This document shows, piece by piece, positions 9,645-18,164 of a stretch of 59,458 nt of DNA. The notes below the pieces were generated by a model. That model was not told where the DNA came from and did not search any database. It saw nothing but the letters and a program-made list of their open reading frames with translations. The position numbers and the translations under genes are program-made. The stretch comes from Chloroflexota bacterium (GTDB lineage Bacteria; Chloroflexota; Dehalococcoidia; Lucifugimonadales; Lucifugimonadaceae): contig VXSB01000007.1 in assembly GCA_009838175.1 (NCBI GenBank), positions 1 through 59,458 on the forward strand, written 5' to 3'. Each line of letters begins with the position of its first letter. Position 1 is the stretch's first letter.

Positions 9645-11090
9645 TCACGTAGCCAGGGCGGGTCGTTTCCGCCAGTACTCCGTAGCCTGCTCGAATGCGT
9701 GCGCCATCTGCAAAACGGAGAAATCAGCGCGTTGGCGCCCAACTATTTGCAATCCAGTGGGTAGGCCGTCTTTATCGAACCCGGCCGGAACCGAGATCGC
9801 AGGCAATCCAGTTACCGTGATGTTCGAGCAAGGCGACATCCATTCGAGGTAGTTGGCCAAGGGCTGGCCGGCTACGGAAGTCGGATACTCCAAGTCTGCT
9901 GAGAAGGGTGGGACTGATGTGACCGGCAACATCAGGTAGTCGTAATCGGACATAAACTCCGCCATGCGCGCGTACAGTGCCGACCTGCGTTCCTCTGCCT
10001 TCTTCACGTCAAGTGCAGTCAGTCGCATTCCCTCTTCAGCGTTCCAAATGATCGTCTCTTTGACTAGGTCACGATGATCTCTGATGTTCGCTTCATGCTG
10101 GTGAGCGAAGATCGCAGCTCGCAGAACGTGGAATATCTCCCCAGCATCTTGCAATGGGGGTTCGGCATCTTCTACGATGCATCCCAAGTCTTCCAAGACG
10201 TCCCGTTGCGCGTCAAGCGTCTCGTTGATGGCGGAATCGATCGGAGCACCGCCAACGTTCCGGCTCCAAGCGATGCGAGTTCCGGCGAAGTCGCGTTCGA
10301 GGGGTTGAGAGAACACCGACGAGGGTTGCATCAGCGAGCTTGGGACTCGAGGGTCGGGGCCTGCCAATGCGACTAGCTGCAACGCAACATCCGTAACGGT
10401 TCGACCCATACCGCCAGTAACCGATTCTGAGGTGTATCCAAGTGGTGCCGGGTGCACCGGAACTGTGCCGATACTGTTGCGCATACCCACAACGTTCGAC
10501 CAAGCGGCGGGATTCCGCAATGATCCGCCGAAGTCAGAGCCTTGAGCGATTGGCATCATGCCGCAGGCCAACGCAACTGTTGCACCACCGCTACTTCCAC
10601 CGCATGTTTTCGTCAAATCGTATGGGTTAAGGGTCGTCCCGAACACCTCATTGAAAGTTTGTGAACCGGCACCGAATTCTGGGGTGTTTGTTTTGCCAAT
10701 GACGATCGCGCCAGCGTCTTTGTATCGCTGGACAGTTAACGAATCTTCGGTTGGGACGAGATCTTTGAATATGGGTGACCCGTAGGTGGTCCGGATGCCC
10801 GCGGTGGGTTGGAGGTCTTTGATGCCGACCGGTAGTCCGTACAGCGGACCGAGATTATCTGGTCCTGACTTTGCAAGCGTTTCGTCTGCCGACAAGGCAG
10901 ATTCCATCAAATCGTCGCCATCGAGCAACGTGACGATCGCGTTTACCGTGGGGTTGATGCGCTCAATTTGTTCTAGGTGCGCCGCCATGACGTCACGAGC
11001 TGAGATGTCTCCGGTCCGTATCCATCGAGCGATATCTGTTGCCGTCGAGAAACAGAGTTCTGTCGCGTTGCTAGGAACGTCGTTTACCAC
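9645..11090 (-). CDS. Amidase (amidase-signature family)
   Basis: This is an amidase-signature hydrolase, cleaving amide bonds by a Ser-cisSer-Lys triad. The Lys is in PVGIKDLQPTAG, the glycine/serine-rich signature is CGGSSGGATVALACG, and the nucleophile Ser region is GSDFGGSLRNPAAW; the C-terminal SVPAGFDKDGLPTGLQ is also typical. The long open frame runs back to 11165 inside cysM, but GTG at 11090 has a strong ribosome-binding site (GGTGGAGGG, nine bases upstream) and gives 481 residues, the family norm. The start overlaps the end of cysM by seven bases, so the two are translationally coupled. It is not GatA: no gatB or gatC is nearby. The substrate cannot be told. Confidence 0.88.
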   Translation of the reverse strand: MVNDVPSNATELCFSTATDIARWIRTGDISARDVMAAHLEQIERINPTVNAIVTLLDGDDLMESALSADETLAKSGPDNLGPLYGLPVGIKDLQPTAGIRTTYGSPIFKDLVPTEDSLTVQRYKDAGAIVIGKTNTPEFGAGSQTFNEVFGTTLNPYDLTKTCGGSSGGATVALACGMMPIAQGSDFGGSLRNPAAWSNVVGMRNSIGTVPVHPAPLGYTSESVTGGMGRTVTDVALQLVALAGPDPRVPSSLMQPSSVFSQPLERDFAGTRIAWSRNVGGAPIDSAINETLDAQRDVLEDLGCIVEDAEPPLQDAGEIFHVLRAAIFAHQHEANIRDHRDLVKETIIWNAEEGMRLTALDVKKAEERRSALYARMAEFMSDYDYLMLPVTSVPPFSADLEYPTSVAGQPLANYLEWMSPCSNITVTGLPAISVPAGFDKDGLPTGLQIVGRQRADFSVLQMAHAFEQATEYWRKRPALAT

Positions 11091-12046
11091 CAGGTCTGTC
11101 CCTCCACCTCGTTTTGGATGTCGTTCCAGTCGCGGGTGTAGATGCCGGTGGACAGGTATTTCCAACCGCCGTCGGCGAACAGCGTCACTATGGTGCCGTT
11201 CTCCAAACGTTGGGCTGCCCGAATCGCGCTGGCGAGTACCGCGCCGGAGGATACACCTACGAATACGCCAGCATCGGTCAGGAGTTTTTTGGTCCAGAAG
11301 AACGATTCTTCAGCTTCGACCATGATCCGGGCGTCAAGCGCATCAAGATCAAGAACTGGGGGAATGAAGCCGTGCTCGATGGAGCGCAAACCTTGAACCT
11401 TATCATCCGGGTGTGGCGCAGCCGCGACGATTTTTACATCAGGGTTGTGTTCGCGTAACGCTCTACCCACGCCCATCAGGGTTCCGCCGGTGCCCAATCC
11501 CGCCACAAACATATCGACATCGGGCACATCTCGGGCTATTTCGGGTCCTGTGGTCAAGTAATGCGCGTTGGGATTAGCCTGGTTGCCGTATTGATAAGGC
11601 ATGAACCAAGACGGGTTTTCTTGTGTGAGTTCTTTGGCGACGTTTATCGACTCGTTAGTGCCTTTTTCGGCGGCGGAAAAGATGATCTCAGCACCGAAAC
11701 CTTCAAGTAACTGGATACGTTCGGCGCTGACGCTTTCGGGCATGACAACTTTGACCTGATAGCCGCGGAGGCGACCGATCATCGCAAGACCGATCCCGGT
11801 GTTCCCGCTGGTGGGCTCTAGAATGACGCCGCCACTGCCTCGAACCAGCAATCCATCCTGCTCTGCTTGATCAATGAGCGACAACGCGACGCGGTCTTTG
11901 ACGCTGCCGGTCGGGTTTTGAGATTCCAGTTTTGCGAAGAGGCGAACCTGCGGGCTCGGGCTGAACCTAGAGATGTCGACAATCGGCGTGTTACCGATCT
12001 TGTCAGATACATCACCGGCCACATAACCGAGTTCCGCGATGCTCAT
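11084..12046 (-). CDS. cysM: Cysteine synthase, CysM (protein-thiocarboxylate) type
   Basis: A 320-residue PLP enzyme of the cysteine synthase family. The PLP Lys50 is in NPTGSVKDR, with EPTSGNTGIGLAM and GLGTGGTLMGVGR as the substrate and phosphate loops. From memory of the family, the C-terminus GWKYLSTGIY followed by EVEGQTWW, and the stretch NPSWFMPYQYGNQAN, resemble Mycobacterium tuberculosis CysM, which uses O-phosphoserine and the thiocarboxylated carrier CysO instead of free sulfide; an Arg in GLRSIEHGF fits the phosphoserine-binding arginine. Location beside a MoeB-like activator and Rrf2 regulator supports this. An ordinary O-acetylserine sulfhydrylase cannot be excluded. It lies 106 bases downstream of moeB and overlaps the amidase start. 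Confidence 0.88.
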   Translation of the reverse strand: MSIAELGYVAGDVSDKIGNTPIVDISRFSPSPQVRLFAKLESQNPTGSVKDRVALSLIDQAEQDGLLVRGSGGVILEPTSGNTGIGLAMIGRLRGYQVKVVMPESVSAERIQLLEGFGAEIIFSAAEKGTNESINVAKELTQENPSWFMPYQYGNQANPNAHYLTTGPEIARDVPDVDMFVAGLGTGGTLMGVGRALREHNPDVKIVAAAPHPDDKVQGLRSIEHGFIPPVLDLDALDARIMVEAEESFFWTKKLLTDAGVFVGVSSGAVLASAIRAAQRLENGTIVTLFADGGWKYLSTGIYTRDWNDIQNEVEGQTWW

Positions 12047-12152
12047 GAATTAGGGGCCTTCCTCGACCTTCGGATTGATCCCGCTGCAATACGCAACACT
12101 ATAGCCGCGCGGAACTTGGCGTTCATTCCACCGTGGTGTCCAGACGATGCAC

Positions 12153-13013
12153 TCAGGCTACGGCTTGCGGCGGGGCGATGCCGCAGAAGATCTCGTAGTC
12201 GATCAACTCGGTAAATTCTGGTTCATCGCCACAGAGTTTGCAGTCGAGGTTGCGCCGAACCTTGATTTCGCGGAACTCCATCGTGAGCGCGTCAATGATC
12301 AACATGCGGCCAGAAAGCGTCTCGCCGATGTCCATCGCTATCTTGATAGTTTCAAGGGCTTGAATCGAGCCTACGAGTCCAGGCAGTGCTCCGATCACTC
12401 CTGCCTCCGCGCAGTTGGGGACCTCCCCAGGAGGCGGCGGATCCGGGAACAAGCATCGGTAGCAACCTTTGCCGGGAAGATACGTAGCAGCTTGGCCGTC
12501 GAACACTAGGATGGCGCCGTCTACGAGCGGCTTGCCGGCGAGGTAGGCGGCGTCGTTGACGAGGTAACGCGTGGCAAAGTTGTCAGCGCCGTTGACCACG
12601 ATGTCGTAGTTGGGAATGATGTCCATCGCGTTGCCGGCGTTGATGGGCTCTTCGTGCGTGATGACGTTGACTTCGGGGTTGTGAGCCTCAAGCGTCTCCT
12701 TGGCGGAGATGACCTTGCGGCGACCAACGTCGGCGTCGGTGTGCAAAATCTGACGCTGCAAGTTGCTCACGTCCACGGTGTCGAAATCGACAATCCCAAT
12801 CGTGCCGACGCCCGCTAGTGCCAAGTAGAGAGATACCGGAGAACCGAGACCGCCAGCACCGACGACCAGAACCTTGGCTCCGACGAGTGCGCGCTGACCA
12901 GCGCTACCCACGTTGGGCATTATCAGGTGTCGGCTGTAGCGTTGAACTTGTGCCGGAGTAAGCGCTGGTGCGGCTGCTACGCTACCGTTTACGGAACCAT
13001 TTGTGCTTTGCAT
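12153..13013 (-). CDS. moeB: MoeB/ThiF-type E1-like adenylyltransferase
   Basis: E1-like enzyme that adenylates the C-terminal GlyGly of a ubiquitin-like sulfur carrier so that it can be thiocarboxylated. Visible: LTPAQVQRYSRHLIMPNVG (N-terminal family motif), VGAGGLGSP (about 51-59), the Arg/Asn positions in DVSNLQRQIL, the zinc cysteines Cys184, Cys187, Cys258 and Cys261 (CYRC and CKLC), and Cys201 in VPNCAEAGV. ATG 13013 (286 residues) is preferred over a TTG at 13058. It ends soon after the zinc site and lacks the rhodanese domain found in MoeZ, so the sulfur donor must be a separate protein. It lies between an Rrf2 regulator gene and cysM on the same strand, and its likely partner carrier is the small GlyGly protein at 41428-41691. 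Confidence 0.9.
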   Translation of the reverse strand: MQSTNGSVNGSVAAAPALTPAQVQRYSRHLIMPNVGSAGQRALVGAKVLVVGAGGLGSPVSLYLALAGVGTIGIVDFDTVDVSNLQRQILHTDADVGRRKVISAKETLEAHNPEVNVITHEEPINAGNAMDIIPNYDIVVNGADNFATRYLVNDAAYLAGKPLVDGAILVFDGQAATYLPGKGCYRCLFPDPPPPGEVPNCAEAGVIGALPGLVGSIQALETIKIAMDIGETLSGRMLIIDALTMEFREIKVRRNLDCKLCGDEPEFTELIDYEIFCGIAPPQAVA

Positions 13014-13131
13014 TGGATCGACCTTCGATCGGCATTCTGCCTGCAACTGACGTTTCAACCACAGACCAAGTAGTGGCGGCTACGATTTCTTTCGACGAGT
13101 AAGCGTGATTCTATCCCATCAAACTGCGGGA

Positions 13132-13150
13132 CAAATAACTCAGTTATGTG
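13132..13150. promoter_or_regulatory. Palindrome upstream of moeB-cysM, candidate Rrf2 operator
   Basis: CAAATAACTCAGTTATGTG is a 19-base palindrome around a central C with one mismatched pair. It lies between the Rrf2 gene stop and the moeB start, about 120 bases upstream of moeB. Its core ACT-N-AGT recurs in a second palindrome at 13778-13792 upstream of the Rrf2 gene itself, which is the arrangement expected for an autoregulated regulator controlling the next operon. Confidence 0.42.
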
Positions 13151-13183
13151 CTTCGGGACGCGAGACGAGGTCGCTGACGAGAG

Positions 13184-13639
13184 CTACACCGGAGCACCGA
13201 CGTTCATCTGCAAATCTTGAACGCCTTCAAGCTTCTGCTGCTTTTTCACCAGATCTTCGATTTTGATTTGGAAAAGGTAGTCGAGGAGCATCTGCTCAAC
13301 GTCGCCCCACAGCTCGCGTTGAGAACACGCTCCGGAAATGAGACAAGCATCTGGTTCTGAGAGACAGTCGATCGCCGAGAAGGTGTGGTCAACACAGTCG
13401 ACGACCTTGCCGACTGTGATATCCGCTGGAGATTTCGCCAATCTTATTCCGCCACCAGGCCCGCGTCGGGATTCGACTAGCCCGGACCTCACCAAGTCGG
13501 CAGATATGCGCAACAGATAGGGTTCTGGGATGTGCTGATGCTTGGCGATGTTGGACGTAGGCGTATACCTTCCTTCTGGTTGCATAGCCAGAAATACAAG
13601 AATGCGGACCGCGTAGTCCACTCTCATCGGTATCAACAT
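13184..13639 (-). CDS. Rrf2-family transcription regulator with Fe-S cysteines
   Basis: A 151-residue winged-helix Rrf2-family regulator (IscR/CymR/NsrR relatives). The DNA-binding half has the family start MRVDYAVRILVFLAMQ, the recognition helix around IPEPYLLRISADLV and the wing GPGGGIRLAKSPADIT. Cysteines at 92, 99 and 105 (CLSEPDACLISGAC), spaced like the IscR cluster-binding set but one residue wider at the first gap, suggest a 2Fe-2S sensor; Cys82 is additional. ATG 13639 or the ATG four codons later could be the start. It is followed on the same strand by moeB and cysM, so control of cysteine or Fe-S sulfur supply is the natural inference. Candidate operators are noted at 13132-13150 and 13778-13792. 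Confidence 0.9.
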   Translation of the reverse strand: MLIPMRVDYAVRILVFLAMQPEGRYTPTSNIAKHQHIPEPYLLRISADLVRSGLVESRRGPGGGIRLAKSPADITVGKVVDCVDHTFSAIDCLSEPDACLISGACSQRELWGDVEQMLLDYLFQIKIEDLVKKQQKLEGVQDLQMNVGAPV

Positions 13640-13653
13640 GACGATTGGTCGCG

Positions 13654-13669
13654 CGAAGCGTAGGCTTCG
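13654..13669. promoter_or_regulatory. Hairpin just upstream of the Rrf2 gene
   Basis: Six-base inverted repeat CGAAGC/GCTTCG with loop GTAG, 15-30 bases upstream of the Rrf2 start. It could be part of the leader or an operator; nothing more can be said. Confidence 0.25.
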
Positions 13670-13777
13670 TCATTTTAGATAGCTCGCCACCAATTTGTCC
13701 GGATCGGTATGCTTTGACGAGCGTTGAGTTGCGATTGCCCAAAGTATACCAACGAGGGATGGCGAATCATTCAATTC

Positions 13778-13792
13778 TCCGACTAAGTTGGA
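13778..13792. promoter_or_regulatory. Second ACT-N-AGT palindrome upstream of the Rrf2 gene
   Basis: TCCGACTAAGTTGGA has seven-base arms with one mismatch around a central A. It lies in the 267-base gap between the Rrf2 start and rplY, and shares the ACT-N-AGT core with the site upstream of moeB. Confidence 0.35.
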
Positions 13793-13906
13793 ATGTGTGC
13801 ATTCGCAGATTAGAATCGAGGGTTGCTGAACATCGCGATGCGCCCCATTAGCAACTTGAGCGCATCCAACACCGATCACTACCCTATATACGGGAGCAAA
13901 TTCGAA

Positions 13907-14569
13907 ATGGCCGACCTGGTGCTGAAAGCCGATCCTCGTACTGCGATGGGCAAGAAAAACCGCGCCTTGAGAGCAAGTGGCATCATTCCCATCCACGTAT
14001 ATGGGCTCGACGATGCTCCGCAATCGCTACAAGCTGAAGGTCGCCGACTAATCAGCGTTGTGCGCGAAGCAGGACGCACATCCCCGGTGATCGTAGAAAC
14101 CGACGATGGCAGCACTGATGTCACCTTGGTCAGAGAGATCGCTACGCATCCAGTGTCGGGAGACGTTTTGCATGTTGATTTCTTGCGAGTTGACCCGAAT
14201 CAAACGGTAGAGGCACCTGTGCCTGTGATTCTCTTCAACCAAGACATCGCGCCCGGCACTCGGGGCGGCGCAGGCTTCGTCACTCAAGGCGTGTACGAAA
14301 TCGTGTTGGAGGCTCGCCCGGGCAATATCCCGCAATCGCTCGAAGCCGATTGTATCGTGTTGGAATCTTTTGACGACGCGATCTTAGCATCCGATTTGGA
14401 ATTGCCAGAAGGAGCTGTTCTAGCCGGCGATCCGGAAGAGCGCATCGCTTGGATACAACCGCCTCGGGTCATCGAGGAAGACCTCATTGACGAAGAGGTA
14501 GAAGAAGGCGAAGAGGGCGAAGAAGGCGAAGGGGAAGCCGAGGGCGAACCCGAAGAAGCCGAAGAGTAG
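13907..14569 (+). CDS. rplY: 50S ribosomal protein L25 (CTC form)
   Basis: L25/CTC binds 5S rRNA on the large ribosomal subunit. The N-terminal L25 domain starts at LVLKADPRTAMGKKN and includes IPIHVYGLDD; the C-terminal TL5/CTC beta domain includes HPVSGDVLHVDFLRVD and VPVILFNQDIAPG. The last 30 residues are almost only Glu and Gly, a common acidic tail in this family. ATG 13907 is used (220 residues) because GGGAG precedes it at 13892-13896 and the conserved domain begins there; the frame is open to 13823, which only adds non-conserved residues. It is a single gene, with 343 bases before the next. Confidence 0.93.
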   Translation: MADLVLKADPRTAMGKKNRALRASGIIPIHVYGLDDAPQSLQAEGRRLISVVREAGRTSPVIVETDDGSTDVTLVREIATHPVSGDVLHVDFLRVDPNQTVEAPVPVILFNQDIAPGTRGGAGFVTQGVYEIVLEARPGNIPQSLEADCIVLESFDDAILASDLELPEGAVLAGDPEERIAWIQPPRVIEEDLIDEEVEEGEEGEEGEGEAEGEPEEAEE

Positions 14570-14912
14570 CCTTACTCGGCGCATTTCGCCCGTCAGCAAG
14601 ATCAGTTTGCGCGTTCTGGTCGCTGACGGAACGCGGTCAGTGTTGATGCAAACTGACTCACGCTGTTGGTCGCTTGTTGCGTACCTCGTCGCGTATTGCG
14701 TAAGATTTAACGAGAAGCAACAATGTGAATCGCGTTGAATCGACAGAGTTCTTCGCTCGAGCGATTGAACCCATATGGCATGGCATTTACGTAAATGTCG
14801 ACGCGTTTAAAACACCCAGATCTAGGGAATATGGGCGAACGGGCGTTCCGAGCGGATCTGTTACGACGCGATTCTGACGCAGGTAACTGCGGCTACAACA
14901 AGGAGTCACTCC
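14570..14912. other. 343-base gap between rplY and rny
   Basis: No convincing gene is present. The gap should hold the rny promoter and leader. The only structure I see is a perfect 14-base palindrome CATTTACGTAAATG at 14784-14797, about 115 bases upstream of the rny start, and a CCATATGG at 14771-14778 next to it; either could be a regulator site. No T-rich terminator hairpin follows rplY that I can recognise. Confidence 0.5.
14784..14797. promoter_or_regulatory. 14-base palindrome upstream of rny
   Basis: CATTTACGTAAATG is a perfect even palindrome. Its position in a promoter-sized gap upstream of rny makes it a candidate operator; no cognate regulator is evident in the window. Confidence 0.3.
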
Positions 14913-16442
14913 ATGAATCCTGCCTTAGTAGCCGGCCTCGCAAGCGTGTCTGCGTTGGTGTTTCTGGTTGTCGGAGTGGCACTCGGCTATTGGGGCAATG
15001 CACGCCTCAATTCAAGGGCCATCAAGGCAACGGAAGACGCACTGACGCAACAGATTGAACAGGCGCGGACTCGAAGCAACGAGATTCTCAAAGAATCACA
15101 ACTCAGAGCAGAAGAATTTCGAAAAGAGATCGAAACAGAAAGGACAAACTCGGCAAGGCAAACCCGACGCGAACGGCGCGATCTACAACGCATCCAACGA
15201 CGGATAGATAGGTCCGCCGAGGAGTTGCGTACGCAACAAACCGACTTGAAGGCTTTCGAAGAACGATTGCAAAAAGAGGACGAAGAGTTGCGCGAACGCA
15301 CCGCAACTGAACTCGAACGCGTCTCCGGCATGTCGAAGGATTCTGCCAAGGATCTTCTGTTCAAGCGTGCGGAAGACGAAAATGCCTACGAGTTCAAGCG
15401 TCGCTTCCGCGAAGCCGAACTCCGGTACCAAGACGAGGCCGACGAACGAGCGCGCGAAATCTTGGCGGCGTCTTTGCAGCGCCTGGCTTCCGACGTAGTC
15501 GGAGAAGCTTCGGTGACCAGTATTCCGATACCGTCGGAAGATGTCAAAGGGCGCTTGATCGGACGCGAGGGACGAAACATCCGGGCGATCGAATCCAACA
15601 CTGGTGTTGACCTGTTGGTTGACGATACGCCTGATACGGTAGCGATTTCCTGTTTCGATCCCATCCGTAGAGAAGTTGCCCGTGTGGCATTGGTTCGTTT
15701 GATCAAGGACGGTCGTATCCAACCCGCGCGCATCGAGGATGCGGTTCGGAAGTCACAACGAGAGGTTGATGTCGCGGTGCGAAAGGCGGGGGAAGATGCC
15801 GTCCTCGACGTGGGCATCAGGGGGCTCCATCCGGAACTCACCAAGATGATGGGTCGGCTCAAATACCGGTACTCCTACGGTGAAAACGTCCTACTGCACT
15901 GCACGGAAGTCGGACACATCTCGGGCATGCTGGCATCTCAGATCGGTGCCAACGCCCAAACCGCGAAGACGGCTGGTTTCCTCCACGACATCGGCAAAGC
16001 CCTGACTCACGAAGTTGAAGGCCCACACGCCGAGATCGGCGCTGACCTTGCGGCTCAATACGGAGTGCGCGACAACATCGTCGTCGCGATCCGAGAACAC
16101 CATGACCGAGAAATGACGACACCGGTTTCGTTTTTGGTCGCAGCCGCCGACGCGATCAGCGCCGCACGTCCCGGAGCTCGTAGCGATACTAACGAAAACT
16201 ACTTGAAACGCCTAAACGAACTCGAGAGCGTGGCACGGGGTTTCGACGGTGTTCGACGAGTGTTCGCCATTCAGGCCGGACGAGAGGTGCGTGTGCTAGT
16301 TGATCCGCAGAAGATCACCGACGCTGATGCGAGCGTTCTTTCGAACGACATCGCCAAAGCCATCGAGCAACGGTTGCAATACCCCGGTCTGATCAAGGTG
16401 ATTGTGATCCGCGAATCTCGTGCGGAGGCGGTAGCCAGCTGA
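14913..16442 (+). CDS. rny: Ribonuclease Y
   Basis: RNase Y is a membrane-anchored endoribonuclease that starts mRNA decay. The 509 residues show the family order: one N-terminal membrane segment (about 5-27, LVFLVVGVALGYWG), a long charged coiled coil (about 35-190), a KH RNA-binding domain (SEDVKGRLIGREGRNIRAIE, about 210-225) and an HD phosphohydrolase domain (LHDIGKALTHE near 350 and REHHDREMTTPVSFLVAAAD) carrying the metal-binding His-Asp pair. Length is normal. ATG 14913 has a clear ribosome-binding site AAGGAG at 14900-14905. It heads a + strand group with a PHP phosphoesterase, plsY and a membrane protein, all spaced closely. Confidence 0.96.
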   Translation: MNPALVAGLASVSALVFLVVGVALGYWGNARLNSRAIKATEDALTQQIEQARTRSNEILKESQLRAEEFRKEIETERTNSARQTRRERRDLQRIQRRIDRSAEELRTQQTDLKAFEERLQKEDEELRERTATELERVSGMSKDSAKDLLFKRAEDENAYEFKRRFREAELRYQDEADERAREILAASLQRLASDVVGEASVTSIPIPSEDVKGRLIGREGRNIRAIESNTGVDLLVDDTPDTVAISCFDPIRREVARVALVRLIKDGRIQPARIEDAVRKSQREVDVAVRKAGEDAVLDVGIRGLHPELTKMMGRLKYRYSYGENVLLHCTEVGHISGMLASQIGANAQTAKTAGFLHDIGKALTHEVEGPHAEIGADLAAQYGVRDNIVVAIREHHDREMTTPVSFLVAAADAISAARPGARSDTNENYLKRLNELESVARGFDGVRRVFAIQAGREVRVLVDPQKITDADASVLSNDIAKAIEQRLQYPGLIKVIVIRESRAEAVAS

Positions 16443-16503
16443 TCTGGGTTGGTGACGCGCAGACGTAGCCGATTCTTGGTGTCTGTTTTTCCATTGAGGT
16501 CAA

Positions 16504-17442
16504 ATGTCGGCGTCTAGTTCCGGTGCGAGGCACGATCCAAGCGCGCAACTTGCGATCGCTCCGCCTTGGCAGGTCCGAGAGGATCTGCATCTGCATACGA
16601 ACGCGTCTGATGGTGTCCTGTCTCCGACCGAGTTGGTCGAGCTGGTCAACGCGACTTCGCTGCGATTGTTCGCGATCACAGATCACGACACGACATCAGG
16701 TTTGGATGAAGCAGAAGCCGCGAGCATCCAACACCCCGGCATCACCTTCATCCCAGGGATCGAATTGAGCGCCGAAGTCGAGGGAGCCGAGATACATCTC
16801 ACTTGCCATTTCATCGATCGACATAATTCTGAAATGCAATCTGAACTGTCGGCTTTGATGCAAGATCGCGAGTCGAAAGCAGAGCAGATCGTCGACCGCC
16901 TCAGAGAGATCGGTTTGCCAGTCGACTGGGAAGATGTGGTCGCCAATGCTGACGGAGCGATCGGCAGACCACATATCGCGCGTGCGATGCTGGCTCGGGG
17001 TTACGTGAGTTCGGTATCCGACGCGTTCACTCGTTACTTATCACCCGGCCAGCCCGCTTACATATCACGGCGTAAACTTGGCGGGATAAGTGCCTTGCAG
17101 CTGGTGCATGATGCAGGTGGTGTAGCGACGGTCGCGCACCCACGAACTGTGTCCAATGTGGAAGAGGTATTGTCGACTCTCAAACCCCACGGATTGTCGG
17201 GCATTGAAGTTTATGCCGAGAAGTACGGCACGGATATGATTGATCGGTACTCAGTCCTCGCCGACCGGTTTGACCTCGTCAAGTCTGGCGGCTCCGACTA
17301 TCATGCGAACGGCACTGTCAACGAGATCGTGCCTGGCATGAATGGTCCACCCCCTGGCACCGTACGGAAGCTATACGAACGAGCATTGGAGATGCACGGT
17401 GCCGATGGCGTTGGGTATTGTTTGGACGAGTTGAAGTTGTAG
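16504..17442 (+). CDS. PHP-domain phosphoesterase
   Basis: The 312-residue protein is a polymerase-and-histidinol-phosphatase (PHP) domain enzyme of the YciV/RNase AM kind. The trinuclear metal site is seen in REDLHLHTNASDGVLSP, FAITDHDTTSGLDEA, FIPGIELSAEVEG, RPHIARAMLARG, VATVAHPRT and SGGSDYHANG, in the family order. Relatives act as 5'-3' exonucleases on short RNA or as 3',5'-nucleoside bisphosphatases; which applies here is not visible. Being 61 bases downstream of RNase Y, an RNA-turnover role is a fair inference. It precedes plsY by 11 bases, so the two are probably cotranscribed. Confidence 0.88.
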   Translation: MSASSSGARHDPSAQLAIAPPWQVREDLHLHTNASDGVLSPTELVELVNATSLRLFAITDHDTTSGLDEAEAASIQHPGITFIPGIELSAEVEGAEIHLTCHFIDRHNSEMQSELSALMQDRESKAEQIVDRLREIGLPVDWEDVVANADGAIGRPHIARAMLARGYVSSVSDAFTRYLSPGQPAYISRRKLGGISALQLVHDAGGVATVAHPRTVSNVEEVLSTLKPHGLSGIEVYAEKYGTDMIDRYSVLADRFDLVKSGGSDYHANGTVNEIVPGMNGPPPGTVRKLYERALEMHGADGVGYCLDELKL

Positions 17443-17453
17443 CGATCTAATAG

Positions 17454-18155
17454 ATGCCAGACGCGTTCCCATCCATCGCCCTCGTCGCCGCGGCATATCT
17501 GGTCGGATCGATTCCGTCGGCCTATCTGATCGGGCGATTGATTGCCGGTATCGACATCCGGGAATACGGAAGCGGGAACGTTGGGGCTTCCAACGTATCA
17601 GTCCATGTCGGCAAGAAATGGGTGGTGCCGATCGCGCTATTCGACGTTTTTGCCAAGGGGTTTCTGCCTGTTTATGTCGGGGGTTCAGCGGTGTTGGACC
17701 TTGGACCAACTACGCAAGCGATCGTTGCGTTAGCGGCGATGTGCGGGCACAACTGGCCGGTATTTCTGAAGTTCTCCGGGGGACGCGGGATTTCGGTCGG
17801 GATTGGATCGATTGTCGCGTATGGGGTGCCTCTTTTCGTTTTATGGGCGACGATACCCGGTGTGCTTTTCACGCTTACGCCGTGGCGAGATTCGGCGGTT
17901 TCGTGGTTGATGGCGACGGTCCTGCTACCTGTTTGGGCACTCTGGGCTGGATACGACGCTTGGGTAGCTATCTACGGAGTTGGATTCGCAGTTATCACAA
18001 TTGTCCGTCGAGTTACATCCGGCGGATTCAAAGATTCGTTGTTAAGTTATGGGGAGTTGACTCCAGCCAAACTCGTCTGGAACCGCATGGTCTATGATCG
18101 CGACATCACTTCGCGTGACACTTGGGTGCACAGTCGCCCGAATCCAAGCAGCTGA
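17454..18155 (+). CDS. plsY: Glycerol-3-phosphate acyltransferase PlsY
   Basis: PlsY is an integral membrane acyl-phosphate:glycerol-3-phosphate acyltransferase, which makes lysophosphatidic acid. Motif 1 is VGSIPSAYLIGRLI with REYGSGNVGASNV directly after; motif 2 is GHNWPVFLKFSGGRG; the third region includes SVSRR-like positions replaced by IVRRVTSGG. About five to six hydrophobic segments are visible. The start ATG 17454 is 11 bases after the PHP gene stop. The protein is 233 residues, slightly longer than the usual 200-220, with extra residues at the C-terminus. Sure call. Confidence 0.94.
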   Translation: MPDAFPSIALVAAAYLVGSIPSAYLIGRLIAGIDIREYGSGNVGASNVSVHVGKKWVVPIALFDVFAKGFLPVYVGGSAVLDLGPTTQAIVALAAMCGHNWPVFLKFSGGRGISVGIGSIVAYGVPLFVLWATIPGVLFTLTPWRDSAVSWLMATVLLPVWALWAGYDAWVAIYGVGFAVITIVRRVTSGGFKDSLLSYGELTPAKLVWNRMVYDRDITSRDTWVHSRPNPSS

Positions 18156-18164
18156 ATTGATCTG

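Noticed and set aside
9645-11090. GatA subunit of the tRNA amidotransferase
   Set aside because: The amidase signature is shared, but no gatB or gatC is adjacent and the neighbours are cysM and an SDR; a stand-alone amidase fits better.
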